The translations under genes were made by a program, and so were the position numbers. From positions 62,001 to 126,000 of the forward strand of contig JAYFNT010000011.1 of the NCBI GenBank assembly GCA_034933285.1: a stretch of DNA of 64,000 nt, in the 5' to 3' direction. This document shows positions 59,986 through 64,000 of this stretch, in pieces; positions within the stretch are counted from its first letter, which is position 1; every line of letters starts with the position of its first letter. Origin of the DNA: RPRC01 sp034933285. GTDB taxonomy: Bacteria; Desulfobacterota; Desulfuromonadia; Geobacterales; Geobacteraceae. Below the pieces are notes generated by a model. The model was not told the DNA's origin and made no database searches. It saw only the letters and a program-made list of their open reading frames with translations.

Positions 59986-60630
59986 ATGACAGCTGCACGC
60001 GTGCTCTTTTTAATTATAGTCGCCGCATGCACGGCACTACCTGCCATGACTTGTTCCGCCGGATCTGGCAATACGATCGAAACAACCGTCAAGCCCTCGC
60101 TGGCGAGTCTCAAAACGGACCGGCACAGGCAGGAAGAACTGCTGGACTTTGCCAGGACACAACTTCTCGCTCAACTCGGCCTCGGCCCCGAGACTGAACC
60201 GCCTGCCTGGACAACGGAAATACAGCAGGCCTGCTTCGTGACTTTCTTCAGCGGCAGCCGGGTGATAGCATGCGCCGGCGGCTTCCATCCCCGCACACCC
60301 GACCTGGGGAGGGAAATCGGAGAAAACGTCCGCCTGGCATTGCACATGGATGCGCGGGCAAGGCTCATCGACCGAAGGACCGCACTTGCCGCCAGGGCAC
60401 TGATCACCTTTCCGGACGAACCCAGGCCGGTCGACTCCTGGGATGCGGTCGATCCGAACCGCCAGGGGCTGTTCGTGGAAAACGACCGGTCCGGCGTCGC
60501 CATCGTACCGGGTGAGGCGAAAACGGCCTCCTGGGCCTTCCGCGAAGCTCTGCGGCGGCTCGGGGAGAAAAACGGCAAAAACGTCCGGATATCCGCCTTC
60601 GATGCCTGGGGAATAACAACCGCAAAATAA
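59986..60630 (+). CDS. Exported AMMECR1-like protein (tentative)
   Basis: 214 residues from ATG 59986, after GGGAG. Residues 1-24 are a signal peptide (VLFLIIVAACTALPAM). The rest resembles AMMECR1-type domains in its order of strands: a FVTFFSGSRVIACAGGF segment, where the family has LRGCIG, then ALHMDARARLI and helix-rich ends. The canonical domain is cytoplasmic, so an exported version would be unusual. The assignment is weak; I cannot exclude another alpha-beta fold. It is followed by the macroglobulin gene with a 32-bp gap. Confidence 0.5.
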   Translation: MTAARVLFLIIVAACTALPAMTCSAGSGNTIETTVKPSLASLKTDRHRQEELLDFARTQLLAQLGLGPETEPPAWTTEIQQACFVTFFSGSRVIACAGGFHPRTPDLGREIGENVRLALHMDARARLIDRRTALAARALITFPDEPRPVDSWDAVDPNRQGLFVENDRSGVAIVPGEAKTASWAFREALRRLGEKNGKNVRISAFDAWGITTAK

Positions 60631-60662
60631 TGACATGACATACCACGACAGGAGGGCCAGCC

Positions 60663-63600
60663 GTGAAACAGATCTATATCTGTCTTCTTCTTTTGCTTGC
60701 ATCGGGGATTCTCTCACTCCATTCCGCTGTCCTGGCGGCGGAAAAGAAGGGCTCCGTGACGGGGACGGTCCTGTCGGCAGAGACGTCGCAGCCGGTAGCG
60801 GGAGCGTCCATAGAACTCCGCCGCCTGTATCCCCAAAAGCCGCCTTTCAGGCAGCGGACAAAGAGTGACGGCGCAGGACATTTCCGTGCAACCCTTCCCA
60901 CCGGTTCTTTTTCCTGCACTGTCAGCAAAGAAGGCTTCGGTACCCGCGAAGAAACGTTGGAAATCAGCCCCGCCCAGGCCGTGGAACTTCCGGTCCCCCT
61001 GACCCGGGAAGCCCGCATATCGGGGCGCATCATCGATTCAACCGGCACTCCGCGGGCAGGTATCCGCGTATCGGCGGGAACGCGCGGAAGCGCTGTTACG
61101 GATGCCTCGGGCCGCTTCGAAATTCCTGCTCTCGACCAGGGTTGGTACGACGTCAACGTGGACCATTCCGCCTGGGTCGCTGAAAAGAAGCTTTCCGCCA
61201 CCCTGGCTGCAGGGCAGAAGAAGGATCTCGGCACGATCACAGTGCGGAAAGGGGGCTCGCTGACCGCCCGCCTGTCGGCGGGGGGGCGGCCCGTGGCCAG
61301 GGCTGATATCTCGCTGGGCGGAAACCTGGCGCACCGTTATGCCCGGACCGACAAGCAGGGGAAAGCGGTATTCCGGAAACTCCCCCCGGGCTCCTATACG
61401 TTGGAGTCTTACGACGAACGACTGATTGAGTCCAAAACCGCCGTGGAGATCCCCGAAGGGAAGAGCACGGCAATCGATTTGAAGGCAACCACACGGCCGC
61501 CGTCCCTTTCCCTGGATGAGCCGGGACGGGTAATCCTCACTGGCAAAACGATTCCTTTATCCGTTCGGGGGCTCTTTGTCGGGAAGGCGTCGGTAACGGT
61601 GCACGCCGTCGACACCTCGCGTCTCCTGGATGGCGCCATCGATCCGGACAAGCCGGAAACCGTGCCGGAGAATGCCCTCAGCCGGGTCAAAACGGTTGAA
61701 ATTCAGCTCAAGGAAAGAAAGTGGACACACTTCCGTGATGCGGCAATGAAACTGGATCCCCTTCCGCCAGGTTTCTACCTCGTGGAAGCATCCGGAGACA
61801 ACGCCGTTGCCCGCTCCACTTTTCTGGTAACCGGCCTGGGCCTCGTTGCCAAGGCCGCGTCGGATGCCACTCTGCTGTTTGCCGCCAATCTGGCGGACGG
61901 CCGGGCACTGGAAGGGGTAGAGATTTCCATTGTGCCGGCTTCGTCCGGGACCGCTGCCGCGGCTTCTCCCGTCGGCGCAACCGACTCTTCCGGGCTCATC
62001 ACCCTCGGGAACGGAAGCGGAGGAATCAGGGTGATCGGCCGCAAAGGGAGCGATTTCGCGCTGCTCAGCCTGGGAAAGGGAAAAGAAGACCCGGCTGCGG
62101 CCGGCATCAAAGGCTATCTCTACACCGAGCGCCCGGCGTATCGTCCCGGTCAGACCGTGTTCTTCAAGGGAATCCTCAGGAAACGCGTCGGCGAAGGGTA
62201 TGCCTTGCCCGCTCTTGACAGGGTCCGGGTAACCGTCACCGACGCAAACGACCAGACCCTGCTGGAAAAAGAGTACGCGGTTTCTTCCACCGGTTCCTTC
62301 AACGGAGAGTGCCTTCTTCCCGAACAACCCGCCCTCGGCAACTACACTCTCAAGGCCGAATCCGGCGGGGAGAGTTGGGAGACATCCTTCAAAGTCCTGG
62401 AATACCGCAAACCGGAATTCGAGGTGACCACGTCAGTTCCCGGCAGGTTTTACGTGGGCGGTGACCAGGCACCGTTGACACTCCGCGCACGTTATTATTT
62501 CGGCGCACCTGTAGCCGATGCGAAGGTCAAATACCGGATCTATTCACGTCCCTATTATCCCATGGACGAGGCTCAACCACCGGATGAAGCGGAAGACGCG
62601 GATTACGCCGATTCGGGCTATGCCGACTTTCTCGGCGAGGGCGATGCGGTTACGGACGCAAACGGTGCCGCACTGATCCGGATCGAGTCCCGGCTGCCCG
62701 AATCCGCCCGCGCATACATCATCGAATGCGACGTAACCGATGTGGCGGGCAGAGAAGTATCGGCTACGGCAGGCTTCACGGTCACGCCCTCCCTGATCAA
62801 CCTTTCGGTCCGGCCGCTATCCTACCTTTCTTCACCCGGACGTCCGGTCGACATAGCCGTGACATCCAGGACCTGGGAAGGAAAACCGGTAGGAACAAGG
62901 CTCACCGTAACCTTGGAAGAGGAAGTCTACGACAGGAAGACCCACATCTCTTCCTACAGGGCAATCGATCAGCGGGAAGTGGCAACCGACCGGACCGGGC
63001 AGGCGGTGTTCGGCCAGACGTTTCCCCGTCCCGGTTACTGGCGCGTCACAGCGACAGCACAGGACGAGAGAGGACTGAAAGCTGTCGGACAGGGCTGGAT
63101 CTGGGTCTGGCGCGAAGGCCATGCCTGGGACAGTTCCTATCGCGAACTCGGGCTGGAGCTGGACAAGAAAAGCTACCGGCCCGGGGAAACCGCACGGCTG
63201 ATCATAAAGAGCCCGGCGCCGGGGGCATCCCTGCTGCTCACGGTGGAGGGACGGCAGATCCTCAGCAGGCGGGTCGTGCCGCTGAACGGTGCAGTAGAAG
63301 TCATTGAACTTCCGGTAACCGCCGACCATGCGCCATATGTATTCGTTTCCGCCGTCTTGATCAGCCAGGGGCGCTTTTATTCCCGGACAAAAAACCTCAA
63401 GGTTGACGTCAGCCCCGACAAGCTCGACCTTAAGGTCACCCCGGACCGGGAGGTGTATGCCCCGGGAGAAAAGGTACGCCTGTCCGTTGCAGCTGCGGGC
63501 AATGACGAAAAGCCGCGCGAGGCCGAGCTTTCGCTGGCTGTAGTGGATGAAGCCATGTACGCCGTCTCGCCGGATCGGCGCCCGGATATATACGGGTTTT

Positions 63601-64000
63601 TCCGTGGCAGCCGGGAGCACCTGGTGACCACGCTCAACTCCTTTCCCCGGATCTTCCTGGGCGGGGCTCCCAAGGCCGCCGCTGCCATGGCCGACGACAA
63701 GCTTAAGGGCATCAAAGTGCGCAAGGTCTTCAAGGACACTGCCTACTGGCTTCCCGTATTCTCTTCAGACAAAAACGGCAGGGCTGAAGCCGAGTTCACC
63801 CTGCCAGACAATCTCACCACCTGGAGGGCAACCGTTGTCGGGCATGACAGCCGGAGCGAATTCGGCACCGGCCGCGGCAGGTTCATTGCGCGGCTCGACG
63901 TCATGGCCCGTCTCCAGCCGCCCCGTTTTCTAGTGGCAGGAGACGAGGTGAAAATCCCCGGCGTAATCACCAATATGACCGAATCTGAGAGGAACGTAAC
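60663..64000 (+). CDS. Alpha-2-macroglobulin-like protein with carboxypeptidase-regulatory repeats (partial)
   Basis: The open frame starts at GTG 60663, after GGAGGG, and runs off the window; 1,112 codons are visible. A signal peptide (1-22, ending VLAA) leads three or more CarboxypepD_reg-like beta sandwiches (residues 25-270; SVTGTVLSAETSQPVAGASIELR and repeats). Then macroglobulin MG-type domains with KGYLYTERPAYRPGQTVFFKGILR, and A2M core NLTTWRATVVGHDSRSEFGTG near residue 1060. Bacterial alpha-2-macroglobulins trap proteases in the periplasm, usually with a penicillin-binding protein gene nearby. The thioester would lie downstream, so trapping cannot be checked. The VanW-AMMECR1-macroglobulin order may be an envelope-defence unit. 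Confidence 0.85.
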   Translation, partial: MKQIYICLLLLLASGILSLHSAVLAAEKKGSVTGTVLSAETSQPVAGASIELRRLYPQKPPFRQRTKSDGAGHFRATLPTGSFSCTVSKEGFGTREETLEISPAQAVELPVPLTREARISGRIIDSTGTPRAGIRVSAGTRGSAVTDASGRFEIPALDQGWYDVNVDHSAWVAEKKLSATLAAGQKKDLGTITVRKGGSLTARLSAGGRPVARADISLGGNLAHRYARTDKQGKAVFRKLPPGSYTLESYDERLIESKTAVEIPEGKSTAIDLKATTRPPSLSLDEPGRVILTGKTIPLSVRGLFVGKASVTVHAVDTSRLLDGAIDPDKPETVPENALSRVKTVEIQLKERKWTHFRDAAMKLDPLPPGFYLVEASGDNAVARSTFLVTGLGLVAKAASDATLLFAANLADGRALEGVEISIVPASSGTAAAASPVGATDSSGLITLGNGSGGIRVIGRKGSDFALLSLGKGKEDPAAAGIKGYLYTERPAYRPGQTVFFKGILRKRVGEGYALPALDRVRVTVTDANDQTLLEKEYAVSSTGSFNGECLLPEQPALGNYTLKAESGGESWETSFKVLEYRKPEFEVTTSVPGRFYVGGDQAPLTLRARYYFGAPVADAKVKYRIYSRPYYPMDEAQPPDEAEDADYADSGYADFLGEGDAVTDANGAALIRIESRLPESARAYIIECDVTDVAGREVSATAGFTVTPSLINLSVRPLSYLSSPGRPVDIAVTSRTWEGKPVGTRLTVTLEEEVYDRKTHISSYRAIDQREVATDRTGQAVFGQTFPRPGYWRVTATAQDERGLKAVGQGWIWVWREGHAWDSSYRELGLELDKKSYRPGETARLIIKSPAPGASLLLTVEGRQILSRRVVPLNGAVEVIELPVTADHAPYVFVSAVLISQGRFYSRTKNLKVDVSPDKLDLKVTPDREVYAPGEKVRLSVAAAGNDEKPREAELSLAVVDEAMYAVSPDRRPDIYGFFRGSREHLVTTLNSFPRIFLGGAPKAAAAMADDKLKGIKVRKVFKDTAYWLPVFSSDKNGRAEAEFTLPDNLTTWRATVVGHDSRSEFGTGRGRFIARLDVMARLQPPRFLVAGDEVKIPGVITNMTESERNV

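Overview
The window looks like chromosome of a Geobacter-like member of the Desulfuromonadia. This is inferred from gene content and style, not from a marker gene. The signs are a moderately high G+C genome, a sigma-54 response regulator fed by PAS-rich kinases, squalene-hopene cyclase under a TetR regulator, B12-independent glycerol dehydratase, tandem iron alcohol dehydrogenases, and many intergenic short-period repeats. No rRNA, CRISPR array, prophage or intact insertion sequence was seen. There are two tRNA genes: Lys-CUU at 5.5 kb and Val-CAC at 14.4 kb.

Layout. 0-7 kb: end of a radical SAM gene, a LolB-like lipoprotein, DoxX, a WYL regulator, miaA, cheD, tRNA-Lys and small genes. A candidate sigma-54-dependent small RNA lies between miaA and cheD. 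7-14.2 kb, minus strand: a glycerol fermentation module. It holds a glycyl radical glycerol dehydratase, a glycerol channel and the activating enzyme, preceded by a PocR-domain histidine kinase and a NarL-type response regulator. Both promoters carry matching TCACCCAAA sites. 14.3-26.5 kb: tRNA-Val, a transglutaminase-like protein, ileS-lspA, a sugar epimerase, pgeF, two pseudouridine synthases, tadA, a cyclase and a zinc-ribbon protein. 26.7-36.1 kb: two sensor kinases and a sigma-54 response regulator, then an enhancer-like repeat, a -24/-12 promoter, two iron alcohol dehydrogenases and an outer-membrane protein. This probably makes up an alcohol-oxidation or reduction regulon.

36.2-41 kb: a four-domain persulfide/CoA-disulfide reductase fusion (reductase, rhodanese, TusA, DsrE), a thioesterase and a sulfur amino-acid PLP enzyme. 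41-43.9 kb, minus strand: the most unusual unit. A secreted Kunitz/BPTI-domain protein with a second two-cysteine tail is followed closely by a radical SAM/SPASM enzyme and a methyltransferase-TPR protein. This looks like a peptide-modification operon built on a protease-inhibitor scaffold. 44.6-47.5 kb: a TetR regulator and squalene-hopene cyclase, each preceded by the same 13-bp palindrome. 47.5-50.6 kb: a DUF3999/DUF2339 membrane pair. 50.8-53.6 kb: a lower-G+C patch with a C-terminally truncated RES toxin-like gene, a B12-type radical SAM enzyme and a small peptide gene with a strong promoter. 53.7-57 kb: glmU-glmS. 57-64 kb: a hypothetical gene, a cysteine-desulfurase-like gene, VanW, a possible secreted AMMECR1-like protein and the first 1,112 codons of an alpha-2-macroglobulin-like protein that runs off the window.

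Many gene 3' ends abut degenerate heptamer-period repeats, each with a different unit. In lspA and glmU these repeats encode the last residues and the stop codon. Function calls rest on motif reading by eye. No database search was possible.
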